From Ectocarpus siliculosus (taxonomy: Eukaryota > Sar > Phaeophyceae > Ectocarpales > Ectocarpaceae), in contig FN649732.1 of the NCBI GenBank assembly GCA_000310025.1, forward strand, positions 1,657,736 to 1,721,735: a stretch of 64,000 nt of DNA, given 5' to 3'. Within the stretch, counting starts at the first letter, position 1, and each line of letters opens with the position of its first letter. Below, in pieces: positions 36,901-46,527 of the stretch. The notes beneath the pieces are model-generated. The model saw only the letters and a program-made list of their open reading frames with translations. It was not told the origin of the DNA and did not search any database. The position numbers were made by a program, and so were the translations under genes.

Positions 36901-39011
36901 TTTCTTGGCCCCCAGGCCAAAAAAAACAGGAAGGGGAGGGTGGCCGACGTTTTTCATGTTGGGGGGGGGGGGGGGGGGGGGGCATGAAACCGTTGCAACG
37001 GATAACCCCTCGTTGCTCAAAAGCGTGGCAAGCGGCGTCGGGTGTCCCTACTCGACACACAAAGGTTGAGGTGACGTATTCGAAAAAAAAAACAGGAATG
37101 GACTAGACCTTCTCGGGGTAGGCATGAAGCATCTACGCAATTTACCTGGGAAACAGGATAATCCACGGCAACAAGGTGTTGAGGGGGACACAAGAGTAGG
37201 CGGGGTACCCTTACGCCGACACTCTTACCCAAAGCTCCATGCCAACCTCCAGCAGCACGGACAGGATGGCTATCTTCTCCTCCTTGATGTACTTGCAGCT
37301 CGTGACCTGCAGAGAGATGAAGTGGCACGTGGGGAAGGAGGGGCAAGCATGGTGCCTTGAACACTCGGCGGTCCCTCGCATGACACGTACCCCAAAAAAC
37401 GAGACGGACCGGATGGTCGTACTTGCTTGCAATCGTGACTGGACAAAACTTCGTGCAAACATCGTGACGCGATACCCTAGAAAGGGTAAGGGACAGCCGC
37501 GCCGATTTGACAAGACTGCTTCCAAGACCCACACCCATGCGTGCGAAAAGCGGTAAAGGGGGACGGGGAACGCAACGACGTTATCCCCGGGCCCAACACG
37601 TGCGCACTATCAACAGAGGTAGTCGTGGCTCCGATATTTGAGGGTGGTGTGATGAAGGCCCTCGACCCTCATGTGTCGGAGCCCCCTCTTTCGTTGTTCC
37701 GGAACAAGAGGATCAACCTCCTCCATCTGGATCCCCTCTATATCAATACATGTGTTCAATTAGTAAAAAAGGAAGATCGGGAATATCGAGAAACAAAGCA
37801 CTTGCAGCAGAGCATACATTAACCACGCGTGTGGTGGGCTGACTGACCGAATCGGCATGCCCAAAGCAAACCAGGCGGTTGTGATCGTGTCGGCAACGCT
37901 ATATTTCGTGTTTACATACAGTTCGTGCATGGAGTGGTGACATCTGCACAGAAGATTTGTCCCTGCAGACATTGATACGAGGCAACTTACATGTAAAATG
38001 CATGCACTACACGCCTACAGGGTCGAAACAACATGTTACAATGCCCTTCCCCGAGAAATTTCATGCACACGGACTGCAGCTACTGTACCGACGAGCCACC
38101 TAAAATGCCTTGCATACTTCGTTCGAAGTGCTTCACAGCACCACGACAGCAGTACCTCACATCTGTTGGGCCCAAAGCGGCGCTGACAGCTCTGACACTG
38201 TCCGCACCACCTTCAAGGAACAACAATCCGCTCTCAATCAACGCCACACATGTCCGAAGCATACATTCAAACCTACAGTACCCGCACCGTCTCTTCGTCA
38301 TCTCTGGTGTTAGTGGCTGGTGGAGATTGAAAGCATCTGCAGTCGGCGGGGAGCGAAACGGCGGGTCTCAACCCGCTTTAAAATCTACATACAATACATG
38401 GCATTCACAGAGACGGACCCAACAAAGTTCAACCGACAATAAATCTTGATCAGGGTAGGAGTAACATACGATTGGAACTGAGGTTGCTGGCCCTGAGCGC
38501 GTCATGGCCGCTAGCAGGAGCTAGCAACTGGTTCCACCGGCGGAAGACTGCTGTCGCCCCTTGCCCTGGGGCTAAACGCGCGATGCGATCCTCGGAACGT
38601 TTGATTTGTAGTCTACATGGTCTACTCACGGAGATGGGACTGGACCTAAAAGGTGTCGGTCAGCCCGAAAGGGGGCATTCTTGTCAGCATACCCATCCGG
38701 CCAACAACAGCTCGTTTGTTCCGCTGTCCTTCGTTCTAGCATCAATACAAATGCACCTCTCTCACGAGCAACTCCTCAATCCACACGCCCCGTACAGCAG
38801 TACGGATCGTCACATCTCTCACCCGCCACAACCCCCAACTGACTCGCCAACACACCTTCTTCGGCTGGCTGGGACTCTTTCTCGTCTGCTCGTTGGGATC
38901 CTTCTGGACGTCAATTTGACTATTGTCTTGTTGGCCGTCCAAGACCTGAGCGGGCGCCGCGGTAGAGAACGGAGCAGGACTTGCCGGTGTGATGTTCGGC
39001 GGCTGCTCCAT
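30939..39011 (-). CDS. Six-exon gene of unknown function, Gln/Ala-rich with coiled-coil tail
   Basis: Exons in transcript order: 39011-38856, 37306-37229, 35376-35161, 33827-33015, 32046-31717, 31019-30939 (stop TAG). All introns are phase 0 with GT-AG signals. The joined product is 557 residues. Residues 1-52 are Pro/Gln-rich. Residues 53-78 contain YIKEEKIAILSVLLEVGMELW, which loosely recalls the start of a Myb/SANT-like helix set. Residues 79-150 contain MGHDVDLRFSGSFGVENLRK. Residues 151-421 are low-complexity with Ala runs, a Gln run and a basic KRKK end that could be a nuclear localisation signal. Residues 422-557 are helical, with a Glu/Arg/Leu coiled coil. A nuclear regulatory role is a guess. 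The 35377-37228 intron contains the assembly gap, so an exon may be missing there. Confidence 0.65.
32584..32639 (+). repeat. Perfect 28-bp tandem duplication
   Basis: Two identical 28-base units (TTTTAAACATCTAAATAGGG plus eight bases) are directly adjacent. They lie in the intron between the fourth and fifth exons of the minus-strand gene. Confidence 0.9.
33905..34450 (+). repeat. Intronic repeat family Y, copy 2
   Basis: Nearly full-length counterpart of 7425-7950, with single-base changes throughout and a longer A run near 34305. It lies in the intron between exons 3 and 4 of the minus-strand gene, antisense to that gene. Confidence 0.8.
35998..36085 (+). repeat. Dispersed repeat family X, copy 2
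   Basis: It shares the order CACCCCC, GATTTTCAAAGCT, CAGCA and GTGCCGAAAA with 47395-47470. It is a single arm only, upstream of the assembly gap. Confidence 0.55.
36500..36599. other. Assembly gap (100 N)
   Basis: Exactly 100 N, the conventional size for a gap of unknown length. It interrupts the intron between exons 2 and 3 of the minus-strand gene. Long open frames through it have no meaning. Confidence 0.99.
36600..36982. other. Corrupted copy of 36140-36499 plus a 22-G run
   Basis: 36600-36959 follows 36140-36499 base for base at a constant offset of 460, without insertions or deletions, but with bases replaced by their neighbours so that homopolymers dominate. A run of 22 G follows (36961-36982). 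This is what a poor-quality read placed beside its own good copy would look like. It should not be annotated as biology. Confidence 0.85.
37617..37800 (+). repeat. Partial copy of the 44.5 kb element
   Basis: It begins TAGTCGTGGCTCCG and continues with a GGTGGT-TGA-AAGGC-CTCGA pattern, then TCGGAGCCCCCTCTT and GGGAATAT, the same order as 44499-44660. The right end of the element is not seen. Confidence 0.6.
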
Positions 39012-40664
39012 CCTCCTCTCCTCTCCCTCCTCTCTGTGTGTGTGTGGCTCTTTCCCTGCACTTTCCCCGCCGTAATATTTTCAAATGGGGCTCCACTGGG
39101 ACTCTCTTTTTTTCAGCGCTATTTACCCTCTTCCTCTCCCACACATGCACACAAGCACTTGTCCAGAAATCTGGCCACAACGCGCTACCCCCTTTCCACA
39201 CAGTCACATGCACGCGTCAAAATATCACGCGCAACGCCGGTCAACACCTGTGCTCGCGGTGGCGTGGTCGTAAGTTTTAGTCACGCGCGGGGGGCTTCGC
39301 ACATCGTATTTTTGCAGGAAGCACATGGGGCACGAAGCAGAAGGAAGAACTCTGTGGCGGGCCCCCCAAAAAAGATTGGATTGGTTACAAGTACAGCAGT
39401 AGATAGAGTATGCATGTCGTAGTCTTTGGATTGAAGCATTTGTGAAGCATGACATCACATGAGCAGGCAGGATGACCGACCACGCCACCGTGCACCGCGG
39501 CGTCACAGCAGTGTCCTGGGCTTCTGGACTCGATGTGACGTTCCTCTTTCATATTCAGAATTGGCCTCAGAACACTGCTGTGCCGGTGGACTGTTGCTCA
39601 AATAAATGGTATGCATCTGGTTGGTATTTAGTGGAAAATAGCTCTCCACTCCCTCGTGGTGCTACAGCAGTCTACTGGCGTAGGAGGCGTGAGCTGTCTT
39701 GTAGGTCTAGACCACTTAGTTAAGTCCGAGGACGTGCGTGCTTGCTACCGCGAGGGTTTTCTGGGGCTCTGTTGAAAGGGGAGAGGAAGAACAATGGTTG
39801 CGATGGTGTGATACCGATGCACTACATACACATACATAATCTACATACGTACGTTGGAATAAAATCGGAGGCTCTCGCAACAGTATAGTACAGTATTGGG
39901 AACTTGACCCTTACCCTCGAACAGGGAATAACATTTACTCTACAATAGACTACCGGAAGGGGATGAACTCCGTCAATATCGAAAACCAGCGCACACAACA
40001 CGCGGTCATTGTTTTGCCGCGGTTTTCGACCCATGTCTACATACCGCGACAACTATTGTAAGAGAAACTGCACGAATTACGCGAGGGTAAACGCTACATA
40101 TAAACGCAGGAAATGGCTAGCAATTGCGGGGGGGGCTGTTGTGGACCACTTCAACCTAACAAGTATAATTGTTCCGCGCTCAGCGAGGCCGCATCATTAT
40201 ATTTTCGTGGGAGTTCTTTTGGAGTCTGATTCCCCTTCATTTGGTTGGTTGGGTGGTGTCACCGCCCAACTTCAAAACCAGCAAACGCCACAAGAGCAAA
40301 CAAGGAACACAAACCTCCCCCACATTGTTGGCTACTCTTTGTCGTCTTCCCATCACAATTTGTCGTAGAATCTCATCGATCGTAGGGTATAATGGGATTC
40401 GTGCCAGGTGTTACTCTCGCTCCGAATGCATGCAGCTACCCCGCTCATTGTAGGATCAGCCCCTGTGCAAGCGCTTACGGTTCAGTACGCCCCTTTGTAT
40501 CCAAAAGTCGCAGAACCATACCATGTCGGAAAGAGTTAACATTCGTCGCTCAGAACAACCACGAGGGAAGAACTCGCAACGGTAGAGTCGGCGTTGTCCG
40601 ACTACACAGACTCGTGCCGTGCAGAGCTTAAACCACCACAACGTGTCCTTGGCCATCATCTGAT
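39012..40664. other. Intergenic stretch between two minus-strand genes
   Basis: It contains the presumed promoter of the six-exon gene at its left side (CT-rich on the plus strand just upstream of the start) and the 3' flank of the ankyrin gene at its right. No other gene or repeat could be supported. Confidence 0.5.
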
Positions 40665-42581
40665 TCACACGAAACACAGAATGTTTCGGAAAATTTCTTC
40701 GTTTCCCCCCCGCAAACTGAACAGGTTCGCCACGAGCCCCCTGAAGTCATCCGCAGCTGCATCACCCGCTTCCTCAACCCTTGCAACTTTGTTGCGCCCC
40801 ACCTCCTGCTCAAGCCTTGCGTGGCACGCAAGTAAGAGGCCACGGCGCCACCACAACGATCGCACCAGGTATTGATGTATCTGCTCGAAAGTCGCATCAT
40901 TATTCTCAACATCATAACGTGAAAGTGATAAAGCTTTTGAGACCGGGGTATCGTCGTCCTTGTTCTTGGCCAGTTGATCTGCTCCCGCAGCCACCAGCAT
41001 TTCCAACAACTCCAGCTTCGATCCTCCGTTGTCGCCCGCTTCCGCTCCCACTGCCATGTGCAACGGGGTGTTGCCGTTCTGATCTAGTGCGTTGATGGCC
41101 GGCCCGTGCGTCAGCAAGGCAGCCACGGTCTCCAGGTTGTGGAAGCTGCAGGCGGCATGCAGGGGGGTCCGGCCATTCGAGTCAGGCACGACCTTCGCCC
41201 CAAGTCTGACCAGTGCATGCACAGCCCAGGGGTCGCATTTCGCTGCCGCGTGCAGGGGGGTATCGCTGTCGTCATTCGCAGCATTGACCTTCGCACCAGA
41301 TTCAAGCAGCGCAAGAAGTACACCCCAGTCGATTTCGCTGATTTCGGAACTAATCGAGGCGAAGAGCACCGTCTCGCTATTACCGGAAATGTTGGGGTTG
41401 GCTCCGGCAGCTAGCAGGGCTTTCACGGCTTCTAAATACCGCCATTGTACTGCCCGAAAGAGCGGAGTTGTGCCGGCCTCTTCGTGCCAGTCAAGGTCTG
41501 CACCGTGACGCGCGAGAGCCCCTATTGCGTCCGCCGCGCACCCCTCCACCGCCGAGTGGACAGGGCTGTCGAAGCCAGCCGGCCCGGAAATGACGGCGCC
41601 GGCCTTGATCAGCACGTCGATCGCTTCCGCCTCGTTTCCCTCGGCGGCCTTGTGCAGAGCCGTTAGGTTGCGCCAACTTCTCGTACTGGGGTCAGCTCCA
41701 TGTTTGAGCAGCGTTTCCATCATGGACACATTGCCGTAGAAGGAGGCGATATCCAGCGCGGCGAAGCTGTCACGCTCTTCGCACAGGTAGGCCATCGCAC
41801 GGCAGGACGTGTCGGCCCCTGCAACACAGAGGGCGTCCACAGCTGGCTCCCGGCCTCGTAACGCTGCGATCAAGAGAGGTGTGTGCCCATCGGTATCGGT
41901 GGCGTTGAGATCAGCCGTGGTCTTTGCGAGGTACTCGATGGCAGCTGCCTGTCCGCATTCAGCAGCAAAATGGAGAGCCGTACGACCTTTGCTATCCACC
42001 GCTGTTACCACCGCCCCACGCTCGACTAGCAGCCTCATCCCCTCCGCATGGCCTTGCGCCGCTGCGACGTCCAAAGGGGCGTATTTGGCTTCCTTGAGAA
42101 CTCGTAGAGAAACATTTGCCCCGGCGGCCAGGAGAGCTCTCGCCACCGCCACCTTGCCGTGGCGACATGCCACGTAGAGTGGCGTTCTTCCATTGCTGTC
42201 AAACGAATCAGGGTCGGCCCCTTCGATTAGCAGCGTTCGCACGACTAGGTCGTGGCCGTGGCAGGCAGCGATATGGATAGCTTCCATACCGTGACGGTCC
42301 TTCGAAGCTACAGACGCCCCGTGCTGAAGCAACTCACTGACGACACGTCGATGGCCATTCCGAGCAGCCGCGGCCACTCCGTTTCCTTTGGCCCCTGCCT
42401 TGAGCAGCATCGTGGCCAGCTCAACCTCTCCGTAAGCAGCAGCGCGCTCAAAGGGCACTTGCAGCCACTCGCCCCACACCTGGCACAGATTCAACGGATG
42501 TTGCGGTTGCAAGTGTGGAAAGTTGTGGTACCACCATGGAAAAAAAATGAAAGTAGGAAAAGACCCGCCTTTTGTCGACAA
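40665..42581 (-). CDS. Ankyrin-repeat protein, about 16 repeats
   Basis: One uninterrupted frame of 638 codons. From about residue 40 it is a solenoid of roughly 16 ankyrin repeats, many with the TPLH-A type signature (for example RTPLYVACRHGK, RTALHFAAECGQ, DTPLHAAAKCDP, NTPLHMAVGAEA). Such solenoids bind other proteins. A non-ankyrin tail of about 70 residues follows, with a WWRRG motif and an acidic/helical segment. The first 34 residues are not repeat-like. The sequence CTGTGCCAG at 42488-42480 is a good acceptor directly before VWGEWLQVPFERAAA, so the true coding exon is probably 42479-40665, with a 5' exon further right that I could not find. The start at 42581 is therefore doubtful. 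The specific partner and role are unknown. Confidence 0.85.
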   Translation of the reverse strand: MSTKGGSFPTFIFFPWWYHNFPHLQPQHPLNLCQVWGEWLQVPFERAAAYGEVELATMLLKAGAKGNGVAAAARNGHRRVVSELLQHGASVASKDRHGMEAIHIAACHGHDLVVRTLLIEGADPDSFDSNGRTPLYVACRHGKVAVARALLAAGANVSLRVLKEAKYAPLDVAAAQGHAEGMRLLVERGAVVTAVDSKGRTALHFAAECGQAAAIEYLAKTTADLNATDTDGHTPLLIAALRGREPAVDALCVAGADTSCRAMAYLCEERDSFAALDIASFYGNVSMMETLLKHGADPSTRSWRNLTALHKAAEGNEAEAIDVLIKAGAVISGPAGFDSPVHSAVEGCAADAIGALARHGADLDWHEEAGTTPLFRAVQWRYLEAVKALLAAGANPNISGNSETVLFASISSEISEIDWGVLLALLESGAKVNAANDDSDTPLHAAAKCDPWAVHALVRLGAKVVPDSNGRTPLHAACSFHNLETVAALLTHGPAINALDQNGNTPLHMAVGAEAGDNGGSKLELLEMLVAAGADQLAKNKDDDTPVSKALSLSRYDVENNDATFEQIHQYLVRSLWWRRGLLLACHARLEQEVGRNKVARVEEAGDAAADDFRGLVANLFSLRGGNEEIFRNILCFV

Positions 42582-44500
42582 CTACAACGACAAGGTGTGA
42601 GGGTGCACAATGTTGGGTTATGAAAAAGACAAACAAGTCTGGCAATCGACGGGTTCGCCACTTCACGGGGGGACCCATCACAGCGGACCTAGCTGCCTCT
42701 GTTCAACAATATTGAATGTACTCGGAAGTTGATCGACTCTTTGCCAAAATGCTCCCTCGACCCAAACAGCTGCAACACATCCCCTCGAGTCCCGTCTTAA
42801 GAAACAATACTAGTCCACCTACTGTATTTCTACAAGCTTTCAAACAATTTCACGAGCATCCGCAGGCCGCCTTCAGAAAAACCAAAAAAGTTTCATCAGA
42901 CAAGGGGAACTTCACGCTCATGAAGGCCAACATGCCCACCGATGCAACAATTTATAGTTCATAGTGCGGGCTCAGCACTATGGAGGTTGGCTCCAAAGGA
43001 CGACTCGAGTGGGTCGGGCATATGATCATCGAAGCCGGTCGAAGAGGAGTCCAACGAGTGGACCACAATCGTCGTCGGGACGTGGATGGGAAGCGGCTTC
43101 TATGGAACCGACACATATTCATCACCAAAACTGTGGGAAAATTGAGTTTTATGGGCAGACCTACACCTGGAGAGAGGAGGGCCGCCTATATTCTTCAGGG
43201 ACTGTCAGCAGAAAACGACAAGACAAGATGTAGTGCAAAAGTGCACCGGACCGACTACGTTTCCGAAAATAGTTCGGGCGATACCTCATCATCATCATCC
43301 TCGTCACTAGAAGGCAACAACATTTCAATGCGGGTTAAAAAGACAAGAAAGCGAGGCCAACAAGAGAAAATACAACAGCAAGCGAACCAATATGCTCCAG
43401 GTGGAGTTGAACCGCTTGGCACCGCGAGGAAAGCTATGTGCACGAGCGCGTGAGATACCACCGTATCCAGAAGAATTGTTCGTCTACCCGGTTCATTGTC
43501 GACGCTGGGCGCGTACTATGAGGAAGATATGCCATTAGTGAGCGCCGAACGTTAGAAAGACGACATCAACACAGGAGCATCCAGGGCCTCAAGAACGACG
43601 AAGACGAAGACCTAGTCAGACTAAATGTCTGTCCTCCAGGATCGACAGCGATCAGGTTGTAGCCGGAACGAAAACGATCAAATACATCAACCAGGAACAT
43701 AGGCAAAGCAGCAAGATTTCGCTCATCCAGGGCGACAACAACAGCGTCTCCAGAGAAACATCAGCCAGCGGCTTCAAGGCTACCTGAAGAACAAGAAATC
43801 GACTGAAGAATGCGACGCGAGCACATCGGGTAAGAACCGTAAGGAAAATGGAAAGATACAGGTAATCTGCTGACGCTAACGATGAGTTCACGGAAGGATT
43901 TCACGAAGAGTCAAGGTGAATCTCCGGCATATATGTGAACATCACAGACGCGATGTCTATTTCTGGTCGATTCTACAAATGAAGGGTGGGTGATATGCCA
44001 AAGGCAGACACCTCTGTGTAGGTGTAGCTGAGTGCAGCTGCGATTCTCGGTAGTAGGTGCTATCAACACCGTTTTCCCAGTCGTAGCGGCAAACATCGTG
44101 ATGAGCCGTACTACATAACGAGCAAATATAGGAGGGAAAAGTCAGTTCGTCAATCGAAAAGAGGTTTCGAGCTGAATTCAACAAACTTTTGGAACGAAGC
44201 ACTACTGTTGTTTGGCTCACTGCCAAGGGGAAGAAATGACTGGCGGTCAAGCGACAACGGAAGGTTTCTGAAGCACGAAGTAAGGCGTGCACCAGGGGGC
44301 GTGTCGGACTGCAGTAACACCATGCGTGTGCACGTCAAGCGGTAGAATGTGTACAGCACGGTCAAGAAAGATTTGGGAAAAGTTGTTGAATTTCATGTAG
44401 CATGTGCACCCATCAAAGGCGTGTGTTGAAACGCAGCAGTAGCACAGCCCTCAAAGTTCGCGAGTATTCTGTAGGAAGTTAACAGTCAAAGTACATGCTA

Positions 44501-45218
44501 GTCGTGGCTCCGTTATAAGGGGGTGGTATGACAAAGGCTCTCGAACCTACAATATTATATCGGAGCCCCCTCTTACATCGGTATAAGAGGGTACCCTGTT
44601 ATATCGGGGTACTCTGTGTGGGGTACCGTCTTGGAAAGGGAAGACCGGGAATATGCATTAGACCGCGCCAACCGCCTAACCACCTAACCAATGAATGTGC
44701 GCTAGTCTCAGTGCGGTTGAACACAGAAAATGCTTCAAAAGGCCTCGATCTGGGACCCCGTGAGGGGGCGTCACGGGGGAGGCTAATCAATTCTCCAGAT
44801 TAAAGATAGAACATTGCACGTGTTGACCAAGGCCGCCACTTTGCACACGTGACAACCGATTTCGACCCTCATATATCGGAGCCCCCCGCCATTGACGTGT
44901 AGATTTTTTTTTTTTTTTTCTTAATATGACACCACGAAACCATCTCCATCATAGAAAAGAGTCTGAGACAGATTAGCAATGGATTCAATTTTAATTTTCC
45001 CAAAACTTCCAACGGGAGCGGGTACAAGGTCTTGGAAGATCCGTTCGAATATTATTCCGCATGTACTGTAACAGATTGCGCTGGGTTGCGTTGCTGCCTG
45101 GGCAGCGTGTCTGGCACCTTACACAGCATCGCAGTTAGACTACTGCAAGGTATTGAGTCGTCACCCGCGACTAATGACCCTCTTATAAGGAACCCTCGTA
45201 CAATAACGGAGCCACGAC
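44501..45218. mobile_element. Element bounded by 16-bp terminal inverted repeats
   Basis: GTCGTGGCTCCGTTAT at 44501-44516 is the perfect reverse complement of 45203-45218. The 718-base interval encodes no protein but repeats the internal motif ATATCGGAGCCCCC (near 44563 and 44874). It resembles a small non-autonomous DNA transposon. A related partial copy lies at 37617-37800. No target duplication was identified with certainty. Confidence 0.65.
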
Positions 45219-45531
45219 GGTAGAGCCGATTGAAGCTACAGCAGTATATCGTTTCGAAATTACGCAAAGTCTAGAGAGGACAGGGAGGGTGGCGCAGCCC
45301 CACATGCTCTCCCCAAGTTTCCACCTCCTCAGTCAGACCTCTACGATATTTCCCCTCCATCGTCTTGGATTGTGTAGTCTAGATTGCTTACAGTACATCT
45401 CAAGTGGAGTATTTGAATGAAAGGTGCCGCCAGGAATCGATTCATGTAAACAACTGTAGTAATGTATAGTCCTTCTTTCAGTGTACATATTTGTACATCT
45501 CTACAACTGCTGTGTTCCTAGATACAAAATC

Positions 45532-45861
45532 TCACCAGGACACGAACTCCCAACCTCTCGGCGGAAAAAAATTCGGGTTACTACCGGTTACCGATGTACC
45601 TGCAAACGGCCAGAGCGACCGGTTTTTCTGCACTACAGCATTAGATTGCTCCTGTAGGTGATGATGCGGTAACTGCTGCCTTGTGTGTGTAGGTGCTGTG
45701 TACGGCTTGGATTTCAAAAGTACGAAATGTTTCAATTTCAAATTCATGCCCACTTCAGCCGTTAGCTCGTTCTGAAGTGAGACAAGTTGCAGAATCTCCT
45801 CGCCCATCCCGTCCAGCATGCAGCGCTGCTCCTCGCTGACCAACACAGCAGTGTCTGGCAT
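45532..45861 (-). CDS. Start-like frame of unknown function
   Basis: From ATG at 45861 a minus-strand frame reads 109 codons. The first about 45 residues, starting MPDTAVLVSEEQRCMLDGMG and continuing in a regular helical pattern, look like real protein. After about residue 45 the composition becomes irregular, as if reading into an intron. No donor or following exon could be fixed. It would be divergent from the CEP135/BLD10 gene. Confidence 0.25.
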   Translation of the reverse strand: MPDTAVLVSEEQRCMLDGMGEEILQLVSLQNELTAEVGMNLKLKHFVLLKSKPYTAPTHTRQQLPHHHLQEQSNAVVQKNRSLWPFAGTSVTGSNPNFFPPRGWEFVSW

Positions 45862-46220
45862 GGTTTCAGTCGTCTGCTGACAAGGCTAAGCTGCTGGTGG
45901 ATGTTGTGTGTGGTACCGTGGGTACAGAGCATGTCAGCATGTCAGCACTAGAGGGCACACGCTGCTGATACATGTACCCTAACCACGCACTTCTCACCAC
46001 GAAACCCCCTATTTAAATTTCAAATGCGGGCTGTCTCCCTGTCTGCTGTTTCTCGCAGGAGGCGGTGTACTGCTGCTGCGTACGCTGTGCGCTAGCCCCT
46101 GCCAACGGGTACGTCTGTGGGTGTGTTGCACATCGCCGCGATGTGGTGATAAGGAATTTCGCGGCCTCCGTTATTCGTGACCAACTCACGTATTTTGGAC
46201 CCCTCCGAGGACAGGACCGC

Positions 46221-46350
46221 CCGACAGCAGGGTCATCATCGAGGAGCGGGAGCTTGATCTTGCTGGGCTGGGGAAGAAGCTGGGGTTGTTGGTGTCGCCA
46301 CTTTTCGTGCAGCTACAGCAGTCGCTTACGACGGAAGACCAGAAAGCAGC
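46221..46350 (+). CDS. Unassigned coding-like segment
   Basis: One frame reads ELDLAGLGKKLGLLVSPLFV followed by QLQQSLTTEDQKAAG, preceded by an AG and followed by a GTGGGT donor. The composition is protein-like, but no family is recognised. It could be a 5' exon of the CEP135/BLD10 gene or part of another gene. Confidence 0.2.
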
Positions 46351-46527
46351 AGGGTGGGTGATTGGCACCGCACGAGCACATCAAGTACGGCAGCGTACGG
46401 AGTTCAGACCCATCAGCTGCGTGTGGAGTGTGGATACGACGAGGCTAACGTCTGCTGCTGTGGAGTTAGAGAGACTAAGAGAGTAGGAGACCAAAGGGGA
46501 TCTGTTGTGCGCTCGGATCCCACTGCG

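Larger units (their letters stand above)
42582..46527. other. Repeat-bearing interval upstream of CEP135/BLD10
   Basis: It holds a plus-strand frame of 157 codons (42980-43453) with a Ser run and basic tail but no recognisable family; the bounded element at 44501-45218; an antisense start-like frame at 45861; and a coding-like piece at 46221-46350. The missing first exon of the ankyrin gene may also lie here. Confidence 0.45.

Noticed and set aside
36043-37069. Long open frames running through the gap on both strands
   Set aside because: They include the 100 N and the homopolymer-smeared copy; the apparent Gly/Pro/Lys/Phe-rich proteins are artefacts.
42980-43453. 157-codon frame with Ser run
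   Set aside because: No family, no splice context and unusual codon use; it may be a decayed mobile-element gene but cannot be supported.
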